In this document: in pieces, positions 11,406 through 22,505 of the stretch
Position numbering within the stretch: position 1 is the first letter of the stretch
How the letters are laid out: each line of letters starts with the position of its first letter
Assembly: GCA_028095005.1 (NCBI GenBank)
Contig: CM051459.1
Coordinates: forward strand, 313,908,513-313,972,512
Reading direction: 5' to 3'
DNA length: 64,000 nucleotides
DNA from: Rhynchospora pubera
Lineage: Eukaryota; Streptophyta; Magnoliopsida; Poales; Cyperaceae
Program-made: the position numbers and the translations under genes
The notes under the pieces: generated by a model
What the model saw: only the letters and a program-made list of their open reading frames with translations
The model's database searches: none
What the model was told of the DNA's origin: nothing

Positions 11406-12875
11406 ATGATTTTGACATTAAATGATCAGTGAAACTGAAATCTTTAGAATTTTCTGAGCTTTTAGACATTTCATTTGAGGTTTTCAAATTTTCTGTGAAT
11501 TTTAATACATTTTGACATTTGGACAATTTATAAATTTTCTGGACAGGACCCACCAGACCACTAATCAGTTCAAAATTAGAAAAGAGTCTCTCTGTTTCAC
11601 CAAAAATTATAAAACCAGAATCATTTGAAAGAAGACTCAGAGAGGATTTTCAGATTTGAAAATAGACATTCAGAGGGACTTGATTTAATTTTTGTATAAT
11701 TTTTAAACATCCTTTTGGTTGCGGTTTTGAATTTTAATTTTATGAAAGTTTTCTGAGATGGTTACCGGAATTTTCATCTTTTTGTTAGTTTTTCAAAATT
11801 CATAAAAATTAATCTTTCCATCCTTTTGTCTTGAATTTTTCTACAGAATGTGTGTTTCAACTTGCTTTATCTTCAATCAATTTTCTTCAACCATTTTAGA
11901 GAAAATAATATTTTTGTGTCCGATCAAATTCTGGTATAATTTTGGCAGCATTTCTTTCTAGTTTTCTTTGTAATTGAGTTATTGATCTGATCAAGGACGA
12001 CCAAAGCTGGGCTAAGGATCCATTGAACAGATTTTGAACCATTACACATGTTCTTCCCGTGCTTAGCGCAGTCCAAACATGGTAATAACCAAACAACAAA
12101 TTAATTATCACTTTTAATAACATGTTTTACCATATTTAAACTATTATGAACAGTTTAAACACGGTAATAAAACTGAAATTATTTTGATCGTCAAATTTTC
12201 ATGCTTAATTTCAGATTTTATTCACAAGAAAGAAAGAAGCAAATATTTCAAATAGATAAAACAATAAAAAGAAAGGACAATGAATTAACAACACAATTGC
12301 AATTGCTTTCAATAAAACAAATTACAAACCTTGATATACCTTTCTTACAATCTCTTTAAGCCTTCTCTCTATTTTTTTATTTTACATAATTTTATCTCTT
12401 TTTTTTTGGAAAAATAAACAACCACACCTTTTTTTCTCTCTCTCCTTTTTTTTTTTTTGAGATGCAACTTCTGGGGTATTTAAAAGCCTCCAGACTTGGG
12501 AGAGGCGGTTCTGGAGATAGTTATCATAACCCACTTCTTTTCAAATTAAAATGCACAGCCCAAGAGCCTCTTCTTCACGCTGCTTCAACCATTTCCGAAT
12601 TTGTTTCCTCTCCATTACTTTAGAAAATGGACAGGTCCATTTATCGAATTTCAGCAATAAATTATTTCTTGTTTTAATTATTTGAAGATGTTCCCAAAAT
12701 CATTTTCGCATAAAATTTCATGGATATGCTCAGAAAATTACAAAGAATTCAATAATGCTAAATTTTTTTAGACCATTGAAATATTTTTAATAATTTTATG
12801 AACGTTGTGTCATTTTGTCGCATTTCCATCGATTTGAGCATCTTTTGAAAAATTTTAGTGGTCAACAGTAATACC
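11406..12875. other. AT-rich stretch without recognisable genes
   Basis: No coding signal. 12360-12460 is rich in pyrimidine runs. The part from about 12510 to 13391 is missing in block B. Confidence 0.4.
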
Positions 12876-13934
12876 ACCTTTTTTTTGAAGAAAAACAAGG
12901 GTCAAGGCCCTGCCTTAAATTGAATTAATAATAAAAGATTTTACAAAAAGTTTAGTAAGAAAGGAAAGTAAAGTAAAAAGAAAGGAAATTAAAAAGGTAC
13001 ACCAAAGGGGTCCAGGGAAGATATACATGAAAAGGAGAAAGAAGGATTATTTTGCAAATAACTTTCATTCCAAGAGGACTTCTGCAAGAAGATCAGAGGG
13101 TTGCTTGGCAATATCTCGGAAAATTCTGCAGCATCTCTCCCTCTAAGTTACAAAAAATATAATTGCAAATAAGTCCCTGATAGTAGCAGATATTGTAGAA
13201 TTTTGTAGAATGGCAGTGTGAAGTAATGGAGTTGCAGAATCAAAAAAATCTGATGCTCACATCTTGACAATTCAACAACATATCCCTTAAGGATTTGAAG
13301 AAGAGACATGAATTGAAGAGATGATGAACTGATTCACTTTGACAACAACAAAGAACACATCTATTTGGTAAATTCCAACCCCTCCTTTGTAGATTGTCCA
13401 AAGTTGCAATTTTATTCTGAAACATAAGCCAGAGAAAAATTTTGAACCTTGGTGGGACCCTGAGCTTCCAAATAGATGAAAGAGGTGAAAATGGCAAGGG
13501 TGGCAGGTAATGAGTTTGTAGAGTGAGCTTGTGGAGTAAAGTCATGTATTATTCTCCAACTTCCAAAGAACCCCATCAGTTTCAGTATCTAGCAAGCCAT
13601 TTAGTAAAGGAGTCACTAGCAATAGTAGAGAGGAGAGTTGGTCCAAAGCAATAATTGAGGGGTAGAGCAGAGGTGAAAAAAGAGGAGCTGTGGCATTAAA
13701 GCTGACTCTAAACTGATGAATAGAGATGAACTTATCAATAGCAAAAGAGAAGAGCTCAGGAAAAAAATATTGTAGAATCTGTGAAGTCCAGTTGTGCTTC
13801 CAGAACAAAATGCATTTACCCACTGAAGGTTGAAAAGTCAAACTTACATCCAAGTAGTGTGTTAAAAGTTTGAGGTTTGAAGAGATTTTACTGTTATAAG
13901 GATATAGAGAAAGAGAAGAAGATTGAAGTGTGGA

Positions 13935-15417
13935 TGTTGTCCCTAATGTAAGGCGGCTTAACCAAGGTTTAGCGGAAGCGATTAAGGTTTTTGGACCGGT
14001 TTGGTATGAACTATCCTAACACAATTCAATTGGTACCCAATACAAGCAAGCACACAAGCAATTCACAATGCAAGATAATAAAGAGAGAAAGAGAGAGAGA
14101 AATTAAACACGCGATGTGATTACGGAGTTCCGACCCGCTAGAAGAAGCTAGCCTTAGTCGTACGTCTCCGGGAGTTCCGCTACCACGAAAGGGCGCGCTC
14201 CGTTCAATTCCAACAAGAACGGGACTACAACTTCGAACCGAATCACCTCGTCACAAGGACACTCGAGGCGGATCGGCCTAACTCGAATGGCACAACGGCC
14301 TCAAAGGAGAAGAGCTCTCAACCTATTCCAACCTACACCTTGCGACAATGTCGGGGCGGTGGTGTTTGAGGCTACTAAATCTCTCAAGATGGTCTAGCTA
14401 TGAAAAGCTCAAGTGGGAGAGTATCCCTGTGCTCAAAGGCTCAATTCTGGTCTAATTTTGCAAAGTGAAGCTCTCTAACTCGTTGGTTGGAGAGAGAACA
14501 AGGGGTGGATATATATAGGGCTCGAAATGAGCAGTTCCCCAGCAAAAACAGGCCACAACGTTGTACAACGCTGAATAGCGTTATACAACGCTGGAATATG
14601 ATCGTTGTAAATCTAACGGCTAGTTAATATAGCCGTTGGTCTGTCAGAGCGTTGTGCAACGCTATTTGCCGTCGCACAACGAAGGAGTGTATAACCAAAG
14701 GAAAACTCCGACAATTTCGTTGGAAATTGTCAGAGCGTTGCTTGCCACTGAATGGCGTTACACAACGCTAAAGGGAGACAAAAGGAACAACTCTGACAGA
14801 TTCAACAGAGCGTTGTACAACTCTATATACCGTCACACAACGCTAACGTTACCCAACGTTGAAAGTCGTTGGCTAACGTTAACAGAAACTTTTTATGTAA
14901 AAACGACTGTTTACATGGGACAGCTAACTTGGGATTTTTGTGGCGTTGTGCAACGCTATATGGCGTTGCACGATGGTACTCAGGAAATTTTCCAAGCTTT
15001 TTAACTGCAGCGTTGTACAACACTACTGAGCGTTGTACAACGTTGTGAATCAGCGTTGCCTAACTCTATATAGCGTTGTGCAACTTTGATTCACAAAAGT
15101 ATGAATTTAGTTGTTCTAGCATTGTGTGCCACTATCTAGCGTTGTACGACGCTAGGTCACTGAAAACAGGATTTTGCTGGTTTATTGAACTTTTCGCTAT
15201 CTAGACCATTTCAAGGATAAACAAGGACTAAAGTATACCTTCTATCCTAGTCTAAACTAGCCTATAAGCTCTCTAAAAACTTGATCTTGATCTTTCTTAA
15301 AGCTTTTATCCAAGTCCTCATAAATTGCATCTTCTTCCTATAAAACTCAAAGAATATTGTTAAATGCCAAATGATTTTGTTTTGCAATCGACAAACCTAG
15401 AGACGTTTAGTACAACA
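13935..15417. mobile_element. Solo LTR, 1.48 kb, TGTTGT...ACAACA (post-duplication insertion into the LINE)
   Basis: Block B reads through the empty site ('gaagtgtggagaccaaag'). The insert is flanked by the 5-bp duplication GTGGA (13930-13934 and 15418-15422) and has TG...CA ends with a 6-bp inverted repeat. There is no coding region. Its left third ('aataaagagagaaagagaga' and onwards) and its palindrome array are related to sequences at 24081-25810. The overall look is like copia LTRs, but I cannot place the lineage. Confidence 0.85.
14549..15165. repeat. Palindrome array, consensus AGCGTTGTACAACGCT, about a dozen sites
   Basis: Within 620 bp the motif GCGTTGTRCAACGC recurs about a dozen times in full or half form, often in pairs separated by 'tatata'-like spacers (for example at about 14949 and 15060). 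Arms are 6-8 bp around a TGTACA or TGTGCA centre. Spacing is irregular, so this is not a simple tandem satellite. The short open frame at 14636-15004 is a by-product of the repeats. Confidence 0.85.
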
Positions 15418-17425
15418 GTGGAGACCAAAGATTTCCAAAGAGAAGAAATTGGAGATGACCATTTCCATAACCATTTAGCTAGCAAGGCCTCATTGAATGT
15501 TTTCAGATCTAAAACTCCAAGTCCCCCAACTCTTTTTGGTTTGATGACAGAGTTCCAGGAAATCATGATTAATTTCCTTTTATCAGAATGGACCCCATGC
15601 CAGAGAAAATTCTTCTCAAAGAATCTAACTTTTTGATCAACCAAGCAGGAAGCTTGAAGACGGTCATGAAGTAGGTTGGCAAAGAAGAAAGACAAGCATT
15701 GATAACCAGCAATAGAGAGTAGAGATGAAGACCAGCCTAGAAGTTTGAGTTGAAATCTAGAGATCAGTTGTTGATAGTCAGCTCTCACTAGAAGCTTGTC
15801 AGAGAGAGGTAGACCCAAATAGGTTAGAGGAAAAGTTGCATTTCTACAGTTCAGAATAGTAGATAAGGATTGAGAAATATCAGCTTGGCAGAAAAGTGTT
15901 AGCAAGTCTGATTTGTCTGAGTTTAAATTTAGCCCAGAACAACTGCCAAAAACTTGAAACATAATTTTAATGAAAGTGGCTTGTTGAACAGTTGGCTTGA
16001 AGAAAAAGATAGCATCATCAGCATGGAATAAGGAAGAAAACATATTGTACAGGGGCACAAGAATGACACCCAAACAGTTCAGTTTTGCCACCTATCTCGA
16101 GAGGAAATCAAAAGCTAGTATGAAGAGATAAGAAGAAAGCGGATCTCCTTGGCGCACACCTCTTCTCAAGACTATTGGTTTGCCAGCAATTCCATTGACA
16201 ACACTCTGGAAGCACCTTGAAGAACACAACCTAAAACAATTGAGATGAAAGGTTGCTGAAACCCTAAAGCCGATAAAACTCTAGCTAAGAAGCTCCAACT
16301 AATGGTGTCAAAAGCTTTGTGTATATCAGCTTTAAAGATAGCTAGAGGAGTTTTGGTTTTTGGAGCAATGATGTATGATCTCTTGAGCATAAAGAAAGTT
16401 CTCTAAGATGGCCCTTCCTTGCATGAAACCAGTCTGATTGTTAGAAATGAGGGAAGAGATGAAGGGAGTCAATCTAAGAGTTAAAATCTTGGAGAAGAAT
16501 CTCTGCAAGGAATGAATGATGCTGATAGGCCTAAAATAAGCTGTGGAAGTATGATGCTCAGATTTAGGTATGAGAGCAACGATTAAAGAATTTTGAGGAT
16601 GAAGAGTGGAGGAATGCATGGCAACATTGAGAGTAGAAGTGATCTCAGGAGCTAATTCTTCGTTAAAAAGCTTTGAAGAAATCACCAATAAAGCCATCAG
16701 GACCTGGAGATTTATTTGATGGCCAGGAAGAAATAACTTCACACACTTCTTTCAAATTGGAGCAATCAAAGAAGAGAAGTCAGTGTCAAAAGGAGTAGAG
16801 TAAAGGCAATCCAATTCAAAATTTGTAGCATTGGAGGAGGTGGAGCCCATCAAACTACAAAAAAAATTAAAGAAAGCTACTCCCTAAGTTTTTTTTTATC
16901 AGAAACAGCAGCTCCGTCAATTTGAATTGTCTGAATGTAGTTTCTTCTTTTGTATTAGAAGCCTTGACATAAAAGAAAATAGTATTTTGATTCCCTTCCA
17001 ATCTCCATTTGAAAGAAGACCTTTGCTTCCAAATAACTTCTTCAGTAGCAGCAATCTCTGTAAATCTTCTCTTTAACATGCACTTGAGTAACTTTTTTAG
17101 TAGAGTCAAAGATCTAACCTTCATTACTCTATCACATCTCAACTGAAAATTCCTAATTACACAAGACTGCTCCCTTACTTTGGAAATTCTGCCCTTAGCC
17201 CAAAGTCTAATTTCCTTAGTGAGAAAAGAAAGTTTATCATTAAAGAGTTGAGGAGTATTAGCTGTACCAAGAGAGAACCAAGCATTCAGTACCAAGTCAT
17301 GAAAGTCATGAAAGAGATTTAAAGAAAAAAGAAATTGTGACCTCCCTGAGTCAGTAGATGTAAACAGTGGTGAGCTTGAAAGGAGAGCCATCTCTATTGA
17401 AAGAGAAGTCCAAAATGAAAATAAA

Positions 17426-17721
17426 ATATGAAATCTTATTGTGATAAGGTTACGATTGTATAATTCAAATATATTATCTCGTTGAGCCTGTGTTAATTCA
17501 TGGACCTATTCAAACACTCATAGGTTCTCTCTCTTATTACAATTGTCATTAACGATTGACCACTCTATTAATCCTATAAATAGAGCATTCTTGTTTGGTG
17601 AGCGCGGCTAAAATTAAAATGTTTTTAAATATAGAGTCTCTACTCATTCCATTATATCGTTGATCCCATAATTCATATCCATTCTTTTGAAGTTCATATC
17701 TAATCCGCACTACTGCTACAA
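17426..17721. promoter_or_regulatory. Upstream region of the GDSL locus with TATA box
   Basis: 'cctataaatagag' at 17573-17585 is a good plant TATA box, about 140 bp before the ATG at 17722. It probably belongs to the GDSL esterase locus. Sequence left of about 17425 is LINE, so any older upstream elements have been displaced. Confidence 0.6.
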
Positions 17722-18315
17722 ATGAAGCGCACGACTCTTATCATCCTTTCCTTGCTTTTGTTTCTGGAGCCAATTCAACCAACTCCATCTCATAAATTCA
17801 ACTCCATATTTAGTTTCGGTGATTCTTGCACTGACACCGGTAACGCAAATGTGCTGGCTAAGAAGCGCTCATGGTCTTCATACACTGACAACTTGCCTTA
17901 TGGAATGACTTTCTTCCGCCGACCCTCCAATAGGTTCTGTGATGGTAGATTGATTATGGATTTTCTCGGTATCTCTCAATTCTTTTAATTATAAGTATTT
18001 TTTTAAACACATTTTAAAGTATAATTTACAGAACAAACGTGTATCTATATAGACATTTATTTTATTTACTATGATCAAATTAGTGTAGGCATGACACTAC
18101 ATGCACATGTAGAACCAATCGTCAATTTTGATTATTTTTTCCTGCATATGCCCTTTTTGCAAATTTATTTGCGGTGCTTTTTGATGACATTAAATTTGAC
18201 GGTACCTTATGATCATAGAATCTCAAATATAAGCTATCATTATCACTCCTTTAGTTATCCTCAATGTCTCAAACAAAAGGATTGTGTTTCAATCAAAATA
18301 ATAGCATTGATATAT

Positions 18316-18720
18316 GAGGTGGACTAAAATCAACCACGACTGACGGGTGAATCCATCAGCCGCGATTATATCTCAATTTTTGAGGTTCAGATGGCTAATT
18401 CGAACTGTCCAATGTGTTCTACATATTGAAATCTTATATCGGAGATCGAATATCACATTTTTCTGAATTTTATTTACTATTTTTTTGAGATTTTAAAAAA
18501 TCGTTGTTATTGAACGGTCCATAACTGTTTAGATGAAGAATTTTAAACTACCAAAAACATACTAAATAATTTCAGAAAAATGTAAAATGTGGGTCTCTAA
18601 CGAGATTTCAAGATGGATGACACATTGAACGGCTCGGATCGACTGCTACAATCTCGAAAATCAAGATTTAATCGTAGCTGACGGTCTCATTCGTCAGTCA
18701 TGACTGATTTTAGTCTACAT

Positions 18721-18721
<1 letters not shown>
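18316..18721. mobile_element. Foldback MITE in GDSL intron 1 (number 1)
   Basis: The left end (gaggtggactaaaatcaacc) and the right end (reverse complement gatgtagactaaaatcagtc) pair over about 50 bp. The inner arms share the 'tattgaaatct' and 'gaacggtcc' cores with the other foldbacks nearby. About 405 bp, no coding sequence, next to a long (TA)n run. Confidence 0.75.

Positions 18722-18726
<5 letters not shown>

Positions 18727-18772
<46 letters not shown>
18727..18772. repeat. (TA)n microsatellite
   Basis: About 23 uninterrupted TA units follow MITE number 1. Further TA runs lie at about 18985-19012 and 20152-20191, and AT runs border most foldbacks in this intron. Confidence 0.95.
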
Positions 18773-18775
<3 letters not shown>

Positions 18776-18783
18776 TAGTAAAT

Positions 18784-18971
18784 CTATTGTGAACCATGAT
18801 GCACATAAGGTTTCGTGCACTATGACCGTTTTAGTCGATGGTTCCACAAATTGTCAATCTAATTTAACCAACCCAATCTATATATTGAAATCTCATAGAA
18901 AACAAAATTTTACAATTGTTGAAATTCTCTCTCTCTCTCTATATATATATATAAATCATGGTTCACAATAG
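18784..18971. mobile_element. Short foldback MITE (number 2), internally deleted
   Basis: Starts 'ctattgtgaaccatgat' and ends with its inverted copy 'atcatggttcacaatag'. The 'atattgaaatctcat' core of the family is inside. It is only about 190 bp, so one inner arm is probably lost. Confidence 0.7.
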
Positions 18972-18975
18972 AAAT

Positions 18976-19019
<44 letters not shown>

Positions 19020-19032
19020 GAGAGAGATTGAC

Positions 19033-19390
19033 TAAAGTATACTCCAGCATACAGATAGTCCGTATTCTGGAGTCGTTTTTCAAAATCTAAACTGCATACA
19101 GTCGATCCGAACCTTTCAAATTATTCTCCATATTGAAATCTCTTAGGAAACCAAAATTTATATTTTTTCAATTTTTTTTGCTATATATTATGCTATTTTA
19201 AAAGTTGTAAAGGAGTATTTCTGACCCTTCAATTTGAAAATAGCATAATATATAGCAAAAAAATTCGAAAAAAAAAATTTGGACTTGAAGGATATTTTTA
19301 CATGGAGAAAAACTTGAACTGTTTGAATTTTAAATTTTAAGAAACGAATCTAGCATACGCGTTTGATCCGTATACTGAAGTATACTTAAA
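19033..19390. mobile_element. Foldback MITE (number 3)
   Basis: The left arm 'aagtatactccagcatac' pairs with 'gtatactgaagtatactt' on the right. The centre contains 'gctatatattatgctattt' and its inverted copy 'aatagcataatatatagc'. Arms extend over most of the element, so it could form a long hairpin. Confidence 0.75.
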
Positions 19391-20148
19391 CATTTGGATC
19401 TTTAATCGTTGTTGGTGTCGAAACCTTACTTTTTTTCTTAAATTTTAATTAGAGTATGTAATTTTCCATTAACAATGATTTAACAAAATCAGAAATAAAC
19501 ATATAAAAACTTTAACAAATTAAAATTTTAGTTCAAATGTTTAAATGTTTAATCCAAATATGAAGTTCAATGTGAAGTTACTCGAAATATGAATTTCAAA
19601 ATGTGAAGTTACTCAAAATTTTAAGCGGAGGACATAGAAACTTTAACAATTTATTTTATTTCAATTCGTTACTCGAAATATGAAGTTCAAATGTTTAATC
19701 TAAACCACTCAATTTGTTCTTCGCATTAAAATCCAATCAGAAATCAAATTGTCATTTTGTTCTTATTTTTTTTACTACATATTTATTATTTACAAATTGG
19801 AGAGTTTATAATTCTTCAATAATATGGTTTTTTTACAAATCAGTGAAGTTAGTAAAAATAAATTGGAGAGTTTCTAGTTCTGACAATATTTCAATGAGAA
19901 AAAATAAATCAAACTGTTTTGATCACTTGTTTGGATCTGGAATTTTGATGGAAATCCGAAGTAAAAACTACCCATTAATTTCACAAAAATATTGGAACAT
20001 ACACATATATATATAGTAATACTGTTGGATATTTTGCAATGTAACCCGCAAGTTTAGGCACATATTTAAAACTTGAATTTTTAATGATTGATCTAAACGG
20101 CTTAATTCTTTTTTTTTTCTTCTTATACATATATATAGGCAAATATAC

Positions 20149-20191
<43 letters not shown>
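19391..20191. other. Intronic AT-rich sequence with decayed MITE traces
   Basis: 'gaagttactcgaaatatgaa'-like units recur between 19560 and 19690. 19700-19950 holds a degenerate arm ('atttcaatgagaaaa...aaactgttttgatca') of the same foldback family. A (TA)n run ends at 20191. Confidence 0.4.
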
Positions 20192-20195
<4 letters not shown>

Positions 20196-21606
20196 TTTAG
20201 CTACGGTGAGTAGCGACTCACGGACTCTCCGGTGAGTCGCGACCAAAACTCCTAGATCTAGATCAAAATGACCGATCCAAACCGTCCAATATGATCTCCC
20301 TATTGAAATCTCCGTGCAAACCAAATTTTTTATTTTTTCAAAATTTTTAAGTATTTTTTTCGGATTTTTAAAAACTGATGTTTTTGAATGGTTCAGAACC
20401 AATTAGATTAACGATTTTCTAAAATTTCAAAAAAATACTTAAAAATTTCGAAAAAATAAAAAATTCGGTCTACATGGAGATTTCAATAGGGAGATCATAT
20501 TTGACGGTTTGTGTCACATCCCGCACCGACGGGTCGCGGGGCGCGAGCCGGAAACGGTATCTTCTGCATCCATCCGACGGCCCGTCAACCTACGTCGCAA
20601 CAGAAAAACAAACAGAGTCAGGTACAAACCTCAGTAACCGGTTATTTAACGACGCAACTTCTCTACATTTAATTATTATATCAAAATTCAATCAGATCGA
20701 ATTAATCCACAAAATAAATAATATATTTTACGGAGATAATCGGGTTTAGCCAGTCAATCAGTCAGTCGGAGTGGTCCCTCCCCGATGCCAGGAGGATCAG
20801 GACCGGCCCCTCCCCGAACTCAGGAGGATCAGGGCTCGAAATTCATATTCAATTCCAATTCCAAATTCATATCCAATTCTAAACCGATAACCCGTAAAAT
20901 ATACGAATCACAATTCAATAAACATTTTCAATCAAAATCAAACGATAAATCAAATCATTCAATCAATACGAAATTAAATATAGAGAAGTCCGGTTATCTA
21001 ATTGAGTAGATCAGAAATGAACAGACATATAAAATCGACTATTCCAAATGCGACGTAGACTCGAATTTCGAACGGCCGACAAATCAACTTTCAAGTCAAC
21101 AAATTAATCAAATTCCTGGGTATCTCAAACTAAACTTTCAATTTTAATTATTTTTGGTTTTCTCCATGCAATTCGGATGGGAAAATGAGCAAAGGAACTT
21201 AGAAGGATTATATATCAACAAATATAAGCGGCAAGTGACACGTAGGAAGGGCATGGGGCAAGTGGCAGGTGTAAAAATTTATTGGACATGTCTTTTCCCA
21301 AATACAGGCACGTGTCAAATGAACTCAACGTGTCAAAACCATTTGGCCTATGGATACATAACAATTTTCAATCGGCGGTGAAAGTTTATAATAAAACAGA
21401 CATATACAAAGTCCCTTTTTTCATTATTATTATTTTTTCTCGGTCAATGGCTGGTCAAAAAAACTTTGACTGGTCAACTTTGGTCAAAGATGGTCAAAAT
21501 TCGTGGGGTGTTACAGTTTGGATCGGTCATTTTGATCTAGATCTAGTCGCGACTCACCGGAGGGTCCTGAGGGTCCGTGAGTCGCGACTCACCGTAGCTA
21601 AACTCT
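20192..21606. mobile_element. Foldback MITE (number 4), about 406 bp, split by a solo LTR
   Basis: The left end 'agagtttagctacggtgagt' matches the inverted right end 'actcaccgtagctaaactct' at 21587-21606. Without the 1.0-kb insert the two halves form an almost full-length hairpin with arms of about 200 bp. The left arm (ccgtccaatatgatctccct) pairs with the right arm (agggagatcatatttgacgg, up to 20511). It sits in TA-rich sequence, so a TA duplication is likely but cannot be proved. Confidence 0.85.
20512..21515 (+). mobile_element. Solo LTR, 1.0 kb, inside foldback MITE number 4
   Basis: Flanked by the 5-bp duplication GTTTG (20507-20511 and 21516-21520). Starts TGTCACATCCCGCACC and ends GTGGGGTGTTACA, giving TG...CA ends of the gypsy/Tekay type. 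There is no internal coding region and no second LTR. It contains three short GGTCAA-rich repeats near its right end (21440-21500). Confidence 0.85.
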
Positions 21607-22229
21607 ATATATATATATGATGCAATTGTTTTTTCTTCTATACAGCGGAGGAGTTTGGCTTGCCATATCTCAAACCGTACTTAGGCAAAAATGAAAGCTT
21701 TCGACAAGGAGCAAACTTTGCTGTAGTAGGTGCAACTGCTCTTGATGATACATTCTTCAAGCAACACAATATTACAACAAGCAAAAGTCCATCAAGAAAG
21801 TCATTGTCATCTCAACTACAATGGTTTGAAGAGTTGAAGCCTTCGCTATGCCAAACACCTAAGGGTTTGTGACAAATGGCTTTCTCTATCTGTATGGCAT
21901 ATGCATGTAATACAATGAATCTATATATACTTGTATGTAAATATTACTGGACTAACTGGCAATATCATTGTAGTGCAGAATGTAGAGATTATTTTGGTAG
22001 ATCTCTCTTCATTCTTGGACAAATTCAAGGGAACGACTACTTTATCATGCCTAGTTCTTTAAGTGTGGAACGAATGATGTCTTATTCTTCAGCAATTATT
22101 CAGACAATCGCACGAACAATCAAGGTTCTTATAAACAACATAAAGTTGACAAAAATTGCAAATGATAAGCACTATTTTTTGAGAAATGCTAGAATCAAAT
22201 TGGTATGATTGGAGGGTTATGTTAAATCC

Positions 22230-22505
22230 AATGTTATCTCAAATTGAAAACATCAAATGACCGATTCGAACTGTTCCATTTTAACTTCATATTAAAATCT
22301 CCATCCTGACCAAATTTATATTTTTGCTTTGAAATTTTTTACTACTTTTTGTGGTTTAGGAAATATTCAATCTAATTAGTTTTGAACCATACAATAATAA
22401 ATTTTTTTACAAATTCAGAAAAACTAAAAAATTTGGTCCACAATGATATTTCAATATGAGAAACACATTGAGCACGGTTTGCATTGATCATTTGAGCTTG
22501 AATTC
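22230..22505. mobile_element. Foldback MITE (number 5), diverged, in GDSL intron 3
   Basis: The left arm (atctcaaattgaaaacatc... gaactgttcc... cctgaccaaattt) pairs imperfectly with the right arm (aaatttggtcc... gcacggtttgcattgatcatttgagc). Same core as the intron 1 foldbacks but more mismatches, so it is older. Confidence 0.6.

Larger units (their letters stand above)
19..16924 (+). repeat. Block A of a large direct segmental duplication
   Basis: The sequence from about position 19 to 16924 is repeated in the same direction at 37943-49364 (block B), with scattered substitutions of a few per cent by eye. A differs by two clean insertions, at 5655-8779 and 13935-15417, each flanked by a 5-bp target duplication. 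It also holds about 880 bp (12510-13391) and about 70 bp (13758-13827) that B lacks. The right junction lies inside a LINE: A continues through the LINE, while B stops after 'gtcaatttga'. The left junction is 'caaataattgtttaccc' in both. The block holds only transposon and pseudogene matter. Confidence 0.93.
12876..17425 (-). pseudogene. L1-type LINE, 5'-truncated and frameshifted, copy A (split by a solo LTR)
   Basis: A non-LTR retrotransposon lies on the reverse strand. From its 5' side: the linker before RT (17391-16867, with ...NTIFFYVKAS); RT parts at 16742-16332 (LIVALIPK, RPISIIHS, QTGFMQGR), 16390-16172 (KADIHKAFDTISWSFL) and 16091-15360 (FHADDAIFF active-site box, NSDKSDL, TYLGLPLS); then the C-terminal zinc-binding region (13545-13240, WKLRVPPRFKIFLWLM and CVLCCCQSESVHHLF). 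The 3' end is marked by a T run on the forward strand at about 12880-12890, the copied poly(A). No endonuclease domain is seen, so it is 5'-truncated. Several frameshifts make it dead. The solo LTR at 13935-15417 interrupts it. Confidence 0.88.

Noticed and set aside
12400..12465. T-run cluster as a terminator or LINE 3' end
   Set aside because: The LINE tail is better placed at about 12880. This pyrimidine tract is present in both blocks without flanking LINE sequence in B.
14636..15004. 122-codon open frame
   Set aside because: Runs through the palindrome array; codons are dictated by the repeated motif.
10771..15165. CRISPR-like array
   Set aside because: The repeated units are short palindromes with irregular spacing and no fixed-length unique spacers, in a plant nuclear context without cas genes.
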